Source: an uncultured Gemmiger sp. (lineage in GTDB: Bacteria > Bacillota > Clostridia > Oscillospirales > Ruminococcaceae). Taken from it: a stretch of DNA of 48,675 nt. Location of the stretch: NCBI GenBank assembly GCA_944382835.1, contig CALWNP010000017.1, positions 1 to 48,675 on the forward strand, given 5' to 3'. The notes below the pieces were generated by a model, which saw only the letters and a program-made list of their open reading frames with translations, was not told the DNA's origin and made no database searches. This document shows positions 1 to 8,069 of this stretch, one piece after another (the first letter of the stretch is position 1; each line of letters starts with the position of its first letter). The translations under genes and the position numbers were made by a program.

Positions 1-612
1 CCGGTCCCCGCCGGTGGGGTTGGGGACGGCGGTGTCGGTGCGCAGCGGCCGGATTTTGGGAAAGCCCAGATCCGCCACGGCCTGCGGAACCTCCCCCGCT
101 TGGTCGGCATATTGCTTTGCCTGCTCTGCGGCCGCGTTGGCGGTATCCACAGACCCCTGAACGGCAGCAACAATTTCAGTCAGCGCCATGTACTCGTCGC
201 CGCTTTGGATGGTGTCGTCCTGGACCGGGTTCTTGCGCACCTCCACCACAAAGGGTGCACTGGCCTTGACGCCACTGTCCGCCTCCACCTCGATGGCTGC
301 TGAGGCCATGCCGTAGGCGGCGGTCATCTGCCGGGTGAAGGCAAAGTAGACGGTGCCGTCGGTGTCCATGCCCAGGGCATCGTTGAGGACACCTTTGTTG
401 TCCGGCTTGCCCATCCGCACCCGCAACACCGCCCCTTCGGGCGGCTTCCAGATCACCGAGGCACTGGTCAGGGTGACGGCCCCCACCGGCAGGGTATCGT
501 CGTACTGCATCACCGACATTTTGCCGGTGCTGGTCAGACCGTCCACCGAGGCGGTGGCTTTCTGGATCAGGCGCTCCTCCTGGATCTGGACACCGTTGGT
601 CAGTTCAATCAT
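1..612 (-). CDS. Phage baseplate/tail-fibre protein, BppU-like N-terminus (partial, runs off left edge)
   Basis: An open frame starts at ATG 612 after an AGGAGG ribosome binding site and stays open to base 1, so 204 residues of the N-terminal part are visible and the C-terminus is missing. The start MIELTNGVQIQEE, the phrase VGAVTLTSASVIWKPPEGAV and a following DGTVYFAFTRQMTAAYG segment resemble the N-terminal domain of Firmicutes phage baseplate upper proteins, which anchor receptor-binding proteins. An Ala-rich helical stretch (TANAAAEQAKQYADQAG) then leads towards a likely fibre part. It follows a small gene with an 8-base overlap and is the last visible gene of the tail-tip module. Family assignment is by recall of sequence style; that it is a tail-tip structural protein is more certain than the exact family. 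Confidence 0.65.
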   Translation of the reverse strand, partial: MIELTNGVQIQEERLIQKATASVDGLTSTGKMSVMQYDDTLPVGAVTLTSASVIWKPPEGAVLRVRMGKPDNKGVLNDALGMDTDGTVYFAFTRQMTAAYGMASAAIEVEADSGVKASAPFVVEVRKNPVQDDTIQSGDEYMALTEIVAAVQGSVDTANAAAEQAKQYADQAGEVPQAVADLGFPKIRPLRTDTAVPNPTGGDR

Positions 613-886
613 GGGGTTCTTCCTCCTGTTGCCGGGCGGCCTGTTTGCGCGCTGCCCGCTTTTTCTTTTTGGCCTCGGCCAGGGCAGCCGCCTGCTGGGC
701 AGCCTGCTGCTGTTGTTCCCGCGCCTCGGCCTGGGCTTCCAGCTGCAGGGCCCTGGCTTCCTGGTCCCGCAGCTGCGCGGCCAGGTCCTCCACCACCAGC
801 CGGGCGCAGATGGTCGGCAAGCCGCTTTGGTTGATGTCGGCGGCCAGACGCTCCTTCAGCCGCTGGGTTTCCAAATGGATTCTCAT
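605..886 (-). CDS. Small phage tail-module protein with Ala/Gln/Lys-rich helical C-terminus
   Basis: A 93-residue protein starting MRIHLETQRLKER. Residues 1-35 could be a small helical domain; residues 36-93 are almost only Ala, Gln, Glu, Lys and Arg and look like one long charged helix or coiled coil ending in an EEE tract. It lies between the tail-hub gene and the baseplate gene and overlaps the latter by 8 bases, so the two are probably translationally coupled. I do not recognise a family. Position suggests an accessory or chaperone role in tail-tip assembly; that is inference only. Confidence 0.6.
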   Translation of the reverse strand: MRIHLETQRLKERLAADINQSGLPTICARLVVEDLAAQLRDQEARALQLEAQAEAREQQQQAAQQAAALAEAKKKKRAARKQAARQQEEEPHD

Positions 887-902
887 TGTCCTTCCTTTCC
901 AA

Positions 903-3098
903 TCAGACCTGCACCACCTGCTTGCAGTAGATGGTGTCGAAGGGATGCTGCTGAGTGCCCAGCTGCAGATACCGGGCCGTGACCGGGGCCAGCGCCCAGG
1001 TGCCGTCCATGACCCCCAGCTTGAGGCCGTACTGCCGTTCGCCCGAGCCGTAGAAGATCAGCTGCTGGCCAGGGATTGACTGGTTATATCCCACAATGCC
1101 CGAGGTGATGCCCGCCCCGTTGCCGAAGCTCAGCATGGCGTACTTGTCGCCAAAGCCCACGCTGGCACCATCGCTGGAAACCTCCACGCCGTCGGTATAC
1201 AGCAGAGAGACGGCTGGCTTGTTGCTCTCGTCATAGCAGATCAGGTCCGAGACGCCGGAATTGTGAGAAGCCGCCGTCACCGCCCTGCGCCAGCTTCCGT
1301 TTCGCTTGCAGGCAATCTCAAAGACGCCGTTGGCGATGGTGGCCCGGCTGTAGGAATCGGCGGTCTGTACCCGCACGGTACCGTTGGCATCCACGCTGAA
1401 GTTGGTGGCCTCCACCCGGAAGGTATTGCCCTTGAAGGTGACCGCGCCGCTCTCCACCGTGACGCTGCTGGCATCCATGGCGAATTTGCTGCGGACCTCA
1501 TTGGTCTTGGTGTAACCGTTCAGGCTGTCCTTGGTGGCATAGCTGGCGCTGACCTCCGCCTTGATGGAGGTGGCACTCTGGTTGATGGAGCTCTTGGCGC
1601 TTTGCAGGGCGCTGTCGGCGGCGGTATCGGCATAAGACTTGGTGGCATAGCTGGCGCTGACCTCGTTGCGGATCTGGGTAGCAGTCTGGGAAATAGCGCT
1701 TTGGGCGCTGGCCAGGGCATCCGAGGCTGCGCTGGCCGCGTACTCCTGGGTGGCGTAGGTTGCCTTGACCTCTTTGCGGATCTGGGTGGCAGTTTGTGTG
1801 ATAGAGCTTTGGGCGGATTTCAGCACCTGGCCGGTCTGCTCGTCCACATAGCCCTGCAGGTCGGTAAAATCCTGCTCCACCCGGCTGGACAGCCCCTCCA
1901 CCGTCAGCTGCAGCTGGGCGAAGTCCCCGTCCAGCTGGGATGCCTTGATGTCCAGGCCGTCCACGCTGGTCTGGATCTCCAGCATCTTGCCGGTGAGGTT
2001 TTTGAGGATCTGGCGGTTGGTGGCGGCGTTGCCATCCCGCTTGGCGTTGCCGGTGCTGCGCAGGGTGCGCTTGCTTCCCGAGACAGTGGCTTCCATAACG
2101 TAGGTGGTAAAGCGATTGCCCCGGACATCCTCCAGCTCCACGATGCTTCCGGCTTCGATCTCCACCGAGGCCGGCACCGAGAAGCTGCAGGGGGTGTAGG
2201 CAATGCCCCGGAAGGCCTCGTACAGGGCCTGGGCCACCGGGCGCAGGTTGGCGTCGCTGTCGGTGGTCAGCAGCAGGTTGGACTGGATCACCCAGGCGCT
2301 GCTGCCCTGCTCCTCGGCTGGATAGATCACCCCCACGTCGCTGTCGCTCTGGCGGATCTGCACTTTGTCGATGGCCGGGGTGGTGTAGTCCTCATAGGTC
2401 AGGCTGCCGGACAGGTAGCCGTACTCCTCCACCCCTTGCCGGAAAACCCGGCCGTCGGGGCGGTAGATGGTGGGGATCAGGGTGGTGGCGGGGGTGATCC
2501 TGGGGCCAAAGGGCTGGTACCAGGAGAAGGCGATCTCCCCCGCCGGGGTGCAGTGGCAGAAGGTGGCGGTGGCCTCGGCCACCCAGGACAGCAGCTGCCG
2601 CCCGGTAAGGTCGTCGGCGTAGAAGGCCCGCACCAGGTAGTCCCCGTTGCGGGGCAGGCTGCCGGCCAGGGTCAGGCCGCACTTTTCCGCCACCCGCCGG
2701 GCAAAGGTCTCCAGCGGCATGGGGAACTCCCCCTGGATGGAGCGAAGCCAGGGGGAAAGGTTGCCGTCGGTCTTGGAGATGTTGTCGTAGGCGTAGACTT
2801 TGTAGGTATTGCGGCTGGCCCGGGTGGGCTTCACCGCGGTGAACATCCCGACCTGTTTGCGGCGGCCGGCCTCATCCTGACGGAAGAAGGTCATCCGGGT
2901 GCCGGAGGTGATCCGCAGCGATCCGCCGGGCTGCACCCAGAGGATCAGCTCGATCTTGTCCGAGCAGGTTGCCCCGGGCAGCAGGTTGGTCTCGCTGTTG
3001 ACGGTGGAGGTGTGGGTCAGGCTGAAAATGGCGTCGGTCCCCGCCTTGCCCGCCGACAGCTCGATGCCGTCGTCCAGGACAAGAATGTTTTTGAACAC
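903..3098 (-). CDS. Phage tail-tip hub / tail-associated protein (Tal-like)
   Basis: A 731-residue structural protein located after the tape measure and a small tail protein, the normal place for the tail hub of a siphophage. The N-terminal ~370 residues (MFKNILVLDDGIELSAG onward) are beta-rich, include a LysM-like or hub-like LETFARRVAEKCGLTL segment near residue 130, and resemble baseplate hub proteins of the gp27/Tal kind. Residues about 370-425 are a coiled coil; residues about 428-533 hold three 36-residue repeats of the type SAQSSITQTATQIRKEV; the rest is a beta-rich tip domain (FAMDASSVTVESGAVTFKG) typical of phage minor structural proteins. The hub should open the tail tip and carry receptor-binding proteins. 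No obvious peptidase active site was found by eye. Confidence 0.75.
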   Translation of the reverse strand: MFKNILVLDDGIELSAGKAGTDAIFSLTHTSTVNSETNLLPGATCSDKIELILWVQPGGSLRITSGTRMTFFRQDEAGRRKQVGMFTAVKPTRASRNTYKVYAYDNISKTDGNLSPWLRSIQGEFPMPLETFARRVAEKCGLTLAGSLPRNGDYLVRAFYADDLTGRQLLSWVAEATATFCHCTPAGEIAFSWYQPFGPRITPATTLIPTIYRPDGRVFRQGVEEYGYLSGSLTYEDYTTPAIDKVQIRQSDSDVGVIYPAEEQGSSAWVIQSNLLLTTDSDANLRPVAQALYEAFRGIAYTPCSFSVPASVEIEAGSIVELEDVRGNRFTTYVMEATVSGSKRTLRSTGNAKRDGNAATNRQILKNLTGKMLEIQTSVDGLDIKASQLDGDFAQLQLTVEGLSSRVEQDFTDLQGYVDEQTGQVLKSAQSSITQTATQIRKEVKATYATQEYAASAASDALASAQSAISQTATQIRNEVSASYATKSYADTAADSALQSAKSSINQSATSIKAEVSASYATKDSLNGYTKTNEVRSKFAMDASSVTVESGAVTFKGNTFRVEATNFSVDANGTVRVQTADSYSRATIANGVFEIACKRNGSWRRAVTAASHNSGVSDLICYDESNKPAVSLLYTDGVEVSSDGASVGFGDKYAMLSFGNGAGITSGIVGYNQSIPGQQLIFYGSGERQYGLKLGVMDGTWALAPVTARYLQLGTQQHPFDTIYCKQVVQV
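1500..1815 (-). repeat. Three tandem ~108-bp coding repeats in the tail-hub gene
   Basis: The hub protein repeats a 36-residue unit three times: SAQSSITQTATQIRKEV..TYATQEYA, SAQSAISQTATQIRNEV..SYATKSYA and SAKSSINQSATSIKAEV..SYATKDSL. The unit is amphipathic and Ala-rich, as in trimeric coiled-coil stalks. Repeat number in such stalks often varies between related phages. Confidence 0.75.
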
Positions 3099-3111
3099 CG
3101 GTCCACCTCCT

Positions 3112-3483
3112 TCAGCACTGGTAGATGTTCAGCTGCAGCCCCCGCCACCGCTCTTTTTTCGGATCGTTGAGAGAGATGTCGAAGGCCTCGGCATAACAGA
3201 TATCCTCCACCGTTTCCTGGCTGCTGCCGATCCGGGGATGGCGGAACCGGAAGGTCTCCTTGCCGGCGATGCGCTGGAGGATGTAGTCATAGGTCTCGTC
3301 ATTCAGCAGATCCCATGTCAGCTTGCAGGTCATCACATGGTAGCGCAGGACTTCCCGGTGCGTGACGCCGGCCTCGTCCCGCCCGCTGTCGCTGCTGACA
3401 ATGTCTTTATAGCTCAGTTCCATCTGTTGGGTGGGAACCGGCAGCGGGTAATCATCAATCTGCAAAAGTGTCGTGGTGCGCAT
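3112..3483 (-). CDS. Small tail-tip protein (distal-tail-like, family not recognised)
   Basis: A 123-residue protein. The start is placed at ATG 3483 (MRTTTLLQIDDYPLPVP), one base after the tape-measure stop and preceded by GGGGAGGT; the same frame reads further upstream but that part lies inside the tape-measure gene. The sequence is beta-rich with the phrase YHVMTCKLTWDLLNDETYD and a C-terminus LNDPKKERWRGLQLNIYQC. Its place between tape measure and hub is that of a distal tail protein in siphophages, which forms the ring on which the hub sits. The length is short for a classical Dit, so this is a positional guess. Confidence 0.6.
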   Translation of the reverse strand: MRTTTLLQIDDYPLPVPTQQMELSYKDIVSSDSGRDEAGVTHREVLRYHVMTCKLTWDLLNDETYDYILQRIAGKETFRFRHPRIGSSQETVEDICYAEAFDISLNDPKKERWRGLQLNIYQC

Positions 3484-3484
3484 C

Positions 3485-5881
3485 TTACCTCCCCAGCAGA
3501 ATTGCCTGCTGCTCGCTGTACCGGTCATAGCTGCGGCCGATCACATCGTCCCCGATGTAGAGGTCCCCACCGCTTTGCTGGACGGCGGTGACGATCATCT
3601 GGGCCGCTGTGCGGATGGCATCCAGCACCTCTCCCCTTGTGGATGTCTGGGCCGAGGCATACCGGGGTGTTCCGGCAGAAATCGTGCTTTTCAGCCGGGC
3701 CAGTTTTCCGGTGAAGCCGGACTGAATGGTATCGGACACAACACCAATGGCGGTTTTCAGGGGCGTCAAATTTTTCAGCATGCCCTGGGCAATGCCGGGC
3801 GTCAGGAACCAGCCGATCTTATCTTCCATGACTTTGGACGGCGAGTTGATGTCAAAATTGGCCTGGAAGCCATCCACAATGCCATCCACAAAACTGCCGA
3901 TCTTGTCTTGGAGCCATCCCCCTGCGCTGGTGACCCCGTTCCAGAGGCCTTCCACAATGCGTCTTCCGATCTCAACCACACGGTCCGGCAGCGAGGCCAG
4001 CCCATCCATGAGCCAGCGGCCGAACTCCGAAGCCGCTTCAGCGGCCTTCTGCCCCATGGAGGTCACCCATCCGGACACGTTAGAGAGAACAGCGGAAAGG
4101 AAGTTGGCAATGTTGCCCGGCAGCTGGGCAAAGAAGGACCCGACATTGGCCAGAAACTGGGTGCCCATCTGAACCGCAGACTGCGCCATCTGGGCCACCC
4201 ATGCGGTGACATTGGCCAGGGCAGCCGAAACAAAGTTCTGGATGTTGCCGGGCAGCTGGGAGAAAAAGGTCACGACGTTCTGCAAGAACTGTGTCCCCAT
4301 CTCGATGGCCTTATTGACCATGTTGATGGTCCAGCTGGCAACAGTGGCCAGCGCAGATCCCAGCAGATAGCCGAGATTGTAAGGGAGCTGGGTGAAGAAG
4401 GTCACCACATTCTGCAGAAACTGGGACCCCATCTCCGCCGCCTTTGCCACCATACTGGAGACCCAGATTCCCACACTGGTGACTGCCTGGGTCAGGAAGG
4501 CGGAAAGATTGGCCGGGAGCTGCTGGAACCAGGTGTTGGCCGTCGTAATGCCGTTGGGCAATGTGACGGTGAAGAAGTTTGCAATAGCCTGTCCCGCGCT
4601 GCTCACAAAGGCGGAGATGTTGGCCCCCAGGTCAAGCCAGAACTGCTTGAAGGGTTCGCATGTGTTCCAGAGATAAAGGAAACCGGCGGTCAATGCACCG
4701 ACAGCAGCAACCACAACGGTCACAGGATTGACAAAAGCAATCAGTGCCCCCTGCAGCAATGCAACCGGGCTGCTGGCAAAACTCGCAGCGGCAACAAACG
4801 CTTTCATAGCTGTGGCAATGGAGAGAATTCCGGATGCGATTGCTTGCCCAGCTGCAAGGGCTTTCAAAGCAACGAATGCGCCTGCAACTGTTGCCGTGAT
4901 TCCAGCCACTGCCGAGCCAAGGCCAGGCATTGCCTGGTTGATGCCGTCCACAAGCCCCCCTACGAGCTGCGGCCCCAGCGACTGCACAAAGGTAACCAGT
5001 GCGCCGGGCAGCGCCGACAGGATATTCCAGACAGCCGGCAGCAGATTCCCCACCAGGAAGGTGGTCACGGTTTCGGCCAGCGCATCGAGGCTGGGCCCGA
5101 TGTCCCGCCCCAGTGTCAGGTTGGCCAGCACGTTGGAAAACGCCGCCTGCACCGAAGCCATCGACCCCGACAGGGTGGTGGCCGCTTCCAGCGCCGTGGT
5201 GCCGGTGATTCCCAGCCGGTCCTGGATCACCCCGATGGCTTCGATGATTTTGTCAAACGGCACATCCCGGACCGTCTGGTCGGTCACCTGGATGGCATCC
5301 CCCAGCACGCCGGACTCGTTGACAAGCCGGGCCATCTCGGCCTGGGTGCCGCCATAGCCCAGTTTGAGGTTGTCCAGCATGGTGTAGTTGTCCCGGGCAA
5401 AGCCCTGGTAGGCATACTGGATCACCGACATCGAGGTGCCCATCTTGTTGGCGTTGTCCGACATCTGCACCAGTGCCTGGTCTGCAATCCTGGCAGCCGC
5501 CCTGGTGTCACCGCCGAGCCCCTGAAGCAGGGTGGCCGAGAAGCTGGTGACGGTCTCCATGTAGCTGTTGGCCGACACACCGGCGGTCTTGTAGGCCCTC
5601 TCGGCGTTGGCAATGACTTGGCCGGCGCTGTCCTTGAACAGGGTTTCCACGCCGCCCAGGCTCTGCTCCAGCGCGGCGCCCTCGGTCAGTGCCTTGCCCA
5701 GGGCCGCACCGATGCCGGCCGTGGCAAGGATGCCCTTGATCGAGCCCACCAGCTTGCTGCCAATGCTTGCCCCGGCCTCCGAAGCCGCAGCATCCCCGCC
5801 CAGTGCCTTGGCAATTCCACCCCCGATGCCCTGGGCCGACGGAATGATCTGTACATAGGCGGTTGCCACCTGCGACGCCAT
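3485..5881 (-). CDS. Phage tail tape measure protein
   Basis: A 798-residue protein starting MASQVATAYVQIIPSAQG, a very common opening of Firmicutes tape measure proteins. ATG 5881 is preferred over the GTG three codons upstream because GAGGTG lies in front of it. Residues ~1-300 carry the family's conserved part (GALEQSLGGVETLFKDSA-type segment, LSGSMASVQAAFSNVLANLTLG). The middle has hydrophobic, membrane-like stretches (residues ~330-420), followed by four 44-residue repeats and a C-terminal PSKVMEDKIGWFLTPGIAQGM segment. Tape measures set tail length and pass into the host envelope during DNA injection. It follows the tail chaperone genes, as expected, and slightly overlaps the upstream gene's end region. 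Confidence 0.93.
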   Translation of the reverse strand: MASQVATAYVQIIPSAQGIGGGIAKALGGDAAASEAGASIGSKLVGSIKGILATAGIGAALGKALTEGAALEQSLGGVETLFKDSAGQVIANAERAYKTAGVSANSYMETVTSFSATLLQGLGGDTRAAARIADQALVQMSDNANKMGTSMSVIQYAYQGFARDNYTMLDNLKLGYGGTQAEMARLVNESGVLGDAIQVTDQTVRDVPFDKIIEAIGVIQDRLGITGTTALEAATTLSGSMASVQAAFSNVLANLTLGRDIGPSLDALAETVTTFLVGNLLPAVWNILSALPGALVTFVQSLGPQLVGGLVDGINQAMPGLGSAVAGITATVAGAFVALKALAAGQAIASGILSIATAMKAFVAAASFASSPVALLQGALIAFVNPVTVVVAAVGALTAGFLYLWNTCEPFKQFWLDLGANISAFVSSAGQAIANFFTVTLPNGITTANTWFQQLPANLSAFLTQAVTSVGIWVSSMVAKAAEMGSQFLQNVVTFFTQLPYNLGYLLGSALATVASWTINMVNKAIEMGTQFLQNVVTFFSQLPGNIQNFVSAALANVTAWVAQMAQSAVQMGTQFLANVGSFFAQLPGNIANFLSAVLSNVSGWVTSMGQKAAEAASEFGRWLMDGLASLPDRVVEIGRRIVEGLWNGVTSAGGWLQDKIGSFVDGIVDGFQANFDINSPSKVMEDKIGWFLTPGIAQGMLKNLTPLKTAIGVVSDTIQSGFTGKLARLKSTISAGTPRYASAQTSTRGEVLDAIRTAAQMIVTAVQQSGGDLYIGDDVIGRSYDRYSEQQAILLGR
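4045..4540 (-). repeat. Four tandem 44-residue (132-bp) repeats in the tape measure gene
   Basis: The protein repeats a 44-residue unit built on WFQQLPANLSAFLTQA, FFTQLPYNLGYLLGSA, FFSQLPGNIQNFVSAA and FFAQLPGNIANFLSAV, each ending near MGTQFL. The spacing is regular. Tape measure length is proportional to tail length, so unit gain or loss should change the tail by a fixed step. Confidence 0.85.
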
Positions 5882-5886
5882 GCGCC

Positions 5887-6270
5887 TCACCTCGCTTTCG
5901 TTGTGATTTCGGCCCAGGTGCGGTGAAACGCCGCCGGGCTTTCAAAAGCGACCGGTTTGGCCGCCTGTCCGTTCTGTTTTCCGCTTTCCTTGCCGCTGAT
6001 GGCGTCCAGAACCGAGGGCGGGCGCTTGCGTCCGTGGGCGCCGTCCCTGGACTGCATCCAGCACAGGGTCGTGAGGCGATCCAGGGCGGCCGCCGCCATC
6101 ATCTCCCGGGCTGTGATGACCTCCCCCTCCATCCGCATCCGGATACGAGAATCGCCCCGCAATCCCGCTGCCAAAGTGGCCAGCAACGGGACCGGCAGGG
6201 CGGTCAGATCCAGTACATGATAGGTTTCGGCCAGATCGCAGACCAGGGCATCCCGGTCGGTGGCCAACAT
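5887..6270 (-). CDS. Tail assembly chaperone distal part, DUF5361-like (probably made by -1 frameshift)
   Basis: A 127-residue frame starting MLATDRDALVCDLAETYHV. The LPVPLLATLAAGLRGDSRIRMRMEG segment is typical of DUF5361 proteins, found between tail tube and tape measure in Firmicutes siphophages. It has only a weak ribosome binding site. The frame is open upstream through base 6288, where the preceding chaperone gene ends with the slippery heptamer A AAA AAC just before its stop; a -1 slip would fuse the two proteins in frame through KKLRTLAAM. This matches the G/GT arrangement of lambda-type tail chaperones. It ends 5 bases before the tape-measure start. Confidence 0.75.
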   Translation of the reverse strand: MLATDRDALVCDLAETYHVLDLTALPVPLLATLAAGLRGDSRIRMRMEGEVITAREMMAAAALDRLTTLCWMQSRDGAHGRKRPPSVLDAISGKESGKQNGQAAKPVAFESPAAFHRTWAEITTKAR

Positions 6271-6284
6271 GGCGGCAAGGGTCC

Positions 6285-6548
6285 TCAGTTTTTTGCGGGG
6301 GTCCCCAGGGCGCTCATGATTTCGGTCAGCTCCCGGTCAACATCCTCAGGGGGAACGCGGCCCGCCTCGTTGCGCAGATGGTCATACAGCCTTGCCCGGG
6401 TTTCCCTGCCCAGGATCAGCAGGCAGACGGTGGGGTAGGCCAGTTTGTTGCCGTTCTGGACCTCGGCCAGCGCATCCACCAGCTCCATATTGTTGAGGGT
6501 TTCGGGATCAATTTCACAGGTAAAACCGGATTTCGTGGTGATTTCCAT
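6285..6548 (-). CDS. Tail assembly chaperone (G-like)
   Basis: An 87-residue protein starting MEITTKSGFTCEIDPETL at ATG 6548, chosen because GAGGAGG stands 6 bases upstream; the frame extends further but only into the tail-tube gene. Small acidic proteins of this size right after the major tail protein act as chaperones that coat the tape measure before tail tube assembly. The last codons are GCA AAA AAC TGA, a classical -1 slippery site, and the downstream gene lies in the -1 frame. Confidence 0.75.
   Translation of the reverse strand: MEITTKSGFTCEIDPETLNNMELVDALAEVQNGNKLAYPTVCLLILGRETRARLYDHLRNEAGRVPPEDVDRELTEIMSALGTPAKN
6288..6294 (-). promoter_or_regulatory. Candidate -1 ribosomal frameshift site A AAA AAC
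   Basis: On the minus strand the chaperone gene ends GCA AAA AAC TGA. Slipping back one base on A AAA AAC gives AAA AAA CTG AGG ACC CTT GCC GCC ATG, with no stop, entering exactly the frame of the next gene. A 7-bp hairpin with one bulge (GACCGGG / CCCTGGTC) follows about 35 bases downstream; this is further away than the usual stimulator. Confidence 0.65.
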
Positions 6549-6558
6549 ATAAGCCTCC

Positions 6559-7134
6559 TCAGCCGGCGGCGCTGCCGCCAATGTATTCGTAATGGGTGTT
6601 GCCCTCCTCATCGGGCAGCGCGGCCAAGGTCATGCCCAGACCGGCGGCCTCGTTGTCCACATAGGTGATGTCCTCCAGCTCGCTGGGCTTGGCGTTGGGG
6701 ATCACAATGCGGTGGGGAATGTTGCCGGTGGCCACCATATCGACGACCCAGGCGGAAGCCTCCAGCTCCTTGGAGTTGCACTTGATGCTCAGGCCGGTCT
6801 GCAGGTCGGTCCCGGTCACATTGTCATTGCCGAAATATGCCTTGAGTGCTTCCACATTCAGGCTTTCGATCAGGGTCATCTGGAAGGTATCGGTCTTGCT
6901 GGTCTGGGGCTGGGCAACGGTGTCCCCGCCCCAGGCCTTGATCTCCTCGCTCTCGAGGGAGGTGGAGTTGGTGACGCCGTCCTCCGAGATGTAGCCGAGG
7001 TTCTTGAATGCCGCGTCCAGTTCACTTTTTGCGTCCTTGGGCAGGGTGGTGCCAAAGGGGGCGCGAAAGACCGCGCCGCCGATTTTGGGTTTTCCGGTGG
7101 TGACATTGGCCGCCGAATTCTTGTTGGTTGCCAT
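6559..7134 (-). CDS. Phage major tail (tube) protein
   Basis: A 191-residue protein starting MATNKNSAANVTTGKPK. The segment GGAVFRAPFGTTLPKDA followed by YISEDGVTNSTSLESEEIKAWGGD is the standard N-terminal part of Firmicutes phage tail tube proteins, and the later ...SKTDTFQMTLIESLNVEALKAYFG is also typical. It forms the stacked hexamer rings of the tail tube. It sits between the head-tail joining genes and the chaperones, the conserved siphophage order, and has a good ribosome binding site. Confidence 0.92.
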   Translation of the reverse strand: MATNKNSAANVTTGKPKIGGAVFRAPFGTTLPKDAKSELDAAFKNLGYISEDGVTNSTSLESEEIKAWGGDTVAQPQTSKTDTFQMTLIESLNVEALKAYFGNDNVTGTDLQTGLSIKCNSKELEASAWVVDMVATGNIPHRIVIPNAKPSELEDITYVDNEAAGLGMTLAALPDEEGNTHYEYIGGSAAG

Positions 7135-7145
7135 GGTGTCTCCTT

Positions 7146-7484
7146 TCAGTCGTAGTAGGTCACATCAAACACCGCCTGGTAGCGGTAGCGCTTGGTGTCT
7201 GTGTCGGTAAAGTTGTAGTCGCTGTTCAGCCGCACCGCCGCGATCTCCGGCAGAGCCTGTGCCGAAAACATGGCAGCCTTGACATCCTCATTCAGGCAGG
7301 CGGCCTCATAGAGGGTGGCGCCGTAGGACTGTACGGCCAGGATGGCCGTGTTGATCCGGTTGGTCCGGCTTTCCCCGGTCTTCTCCACCACAACAAAGGA
7401 GGCCGGCGCGTTGGCCGGCCGCTCCATCCCGCAGGAGACCTGCAGTGTGGCAGAGATGTGGTCCAGAATCGTCTTTTCGATCAT
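7146..7484 (-). CDS. Tail terminator / tail-completion-like protein
   Basis: A 112-residue protein starting MIEKTILDHISATLQVSCG. It is a small alpha/beta protein with a C-terminal phrase RYRYQAVFDVTYYD, typical of minor tail proteins that cap the tail tube where it meets the head. It overlaps the preceding gp10-like gene by 4 bases and directly precedes the tail tube gene, which is the place of the tail terminator in HK97-like phages. Assignment rests mainly on gene order, size and the C-terminal strand pattern. Confidence 0.75.
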   Translation of the reverse strand: MIEKTILDHISATLQVSCGMERPANAPASFVVVEKTGESRTNRINTAILAVQSYGATLYEAACLNEDVKAAMFSAQALPEIAAVRLNSDYNFTDTDTKRYRYQAVFDVTYYD

Positions 7485-7744
7485 TCCTTTTTCACCTTCA
7501 ATCCCGTGCCGAACACCTTCAGCAGGGTGTTGTTCCGGTAGTTGTCCCGCCGGGCGGCGGCCGAAGAGGGAAAGACCATGGCCGAGGCGCGGGTTTTGCC
7601 CACATAGCCGTCGTCGGCCTCATAGCCCTCCCCCGCCTGGGCCGCCTTTTCCTTGGCCACCTGGACGCAGGCTTCCATGATTTCCCGGCTCTGGAGCAGG
7701 TTCCGGACCCCTTTCCGGTTGAGTTTGATCCGGATCTTAGCCAT
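7481..7744 (-). CDS. HK97 gp10-like head-tail joining protein
   Basis: An 87-residue protein starting MAKIRIKLNRKGVRNLLQSREIM. Small basic proteins beginning with this Lys-rich strand and a helix with 'LLQS..IM' are typical of the gp10 family of minor head-tail proteins; the following GYEADDGYVGKTRASAMVF segment is also common there. It overlaps both neighbours by 4-8 bases, so the genes are translationally coupled. Confidence 0.8.
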   Translation of the reverse strand: MAKIRIKLNRKGVRNLLQSREIMEACVQVAKEKAAQAGEGYEADDGYVGKTRASAMVFPSSAAARRDNYRNNTLLKVFGTGLKVKKE

Positions 7745-8069
7745 AGCGTTCCACCTTGACCTTTTTGTTCCAGCAAAGGGGGATCAGATCCTCGATGCCC
7801 TGGGTGACATCGCCATAGGCGCGGAACTTGCAGCCGAAAAATTCCACCGTGGCATCGGTCCAATCATGGGTGTCCCCCTTGGGGATGCCCAGGGTATAGG
7901 CAAGCCGCTTTCCGTTCAGCTGCAGTTCGTTGACCAGGTCCTCGGCCGTGGGTTCCCCGATCAGCACATTGGGAACTTCAACGGGGATTTCCTCATACAC
8001 CGGCGCATGGAATGGATCGGTCCCGGCTTGCCGCTTCTCGTACAGAAGGACGGTGATTCCGTGAATCAT
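7737..8069 (-). CDS. Head-tail closure / minor capsid protein
   Basis: A 110-residue protein starting MIHGITVLLYEKRQAGTDPF. The phrase VEVPNVLIGEPTAEDLVNELQLNGKRLAYTLGIPKGD is typical of a small head completion protein in Firmicutes siphophages that follows the connector. It overlaps the connector gene by 4 bases and the gp10-like gene by 8. The protein probably acts as the stopper between portal and tail. Confidence 0.75.
   Translation of the reverse strand: MIHGITVLLYEKRQAGTDPFHAPVYEEIPVEVPNVLIGEPTAEDLVNELQLNGKRLAYTLGIPKGDTHDWTDATVEFFGCKFRAYGDVTQGIEDLIPLCWNKKVKVERYG

Noticed and set aside
1263-3170. Long plus-strand open frame (635 residues) opposite the tail hub gene
   Set aside because: It is a Gly/Ala/His/Pro-rich mirror of a real gene in high-G+C DNA, with no family signature; the minus-strand protein is convincing.
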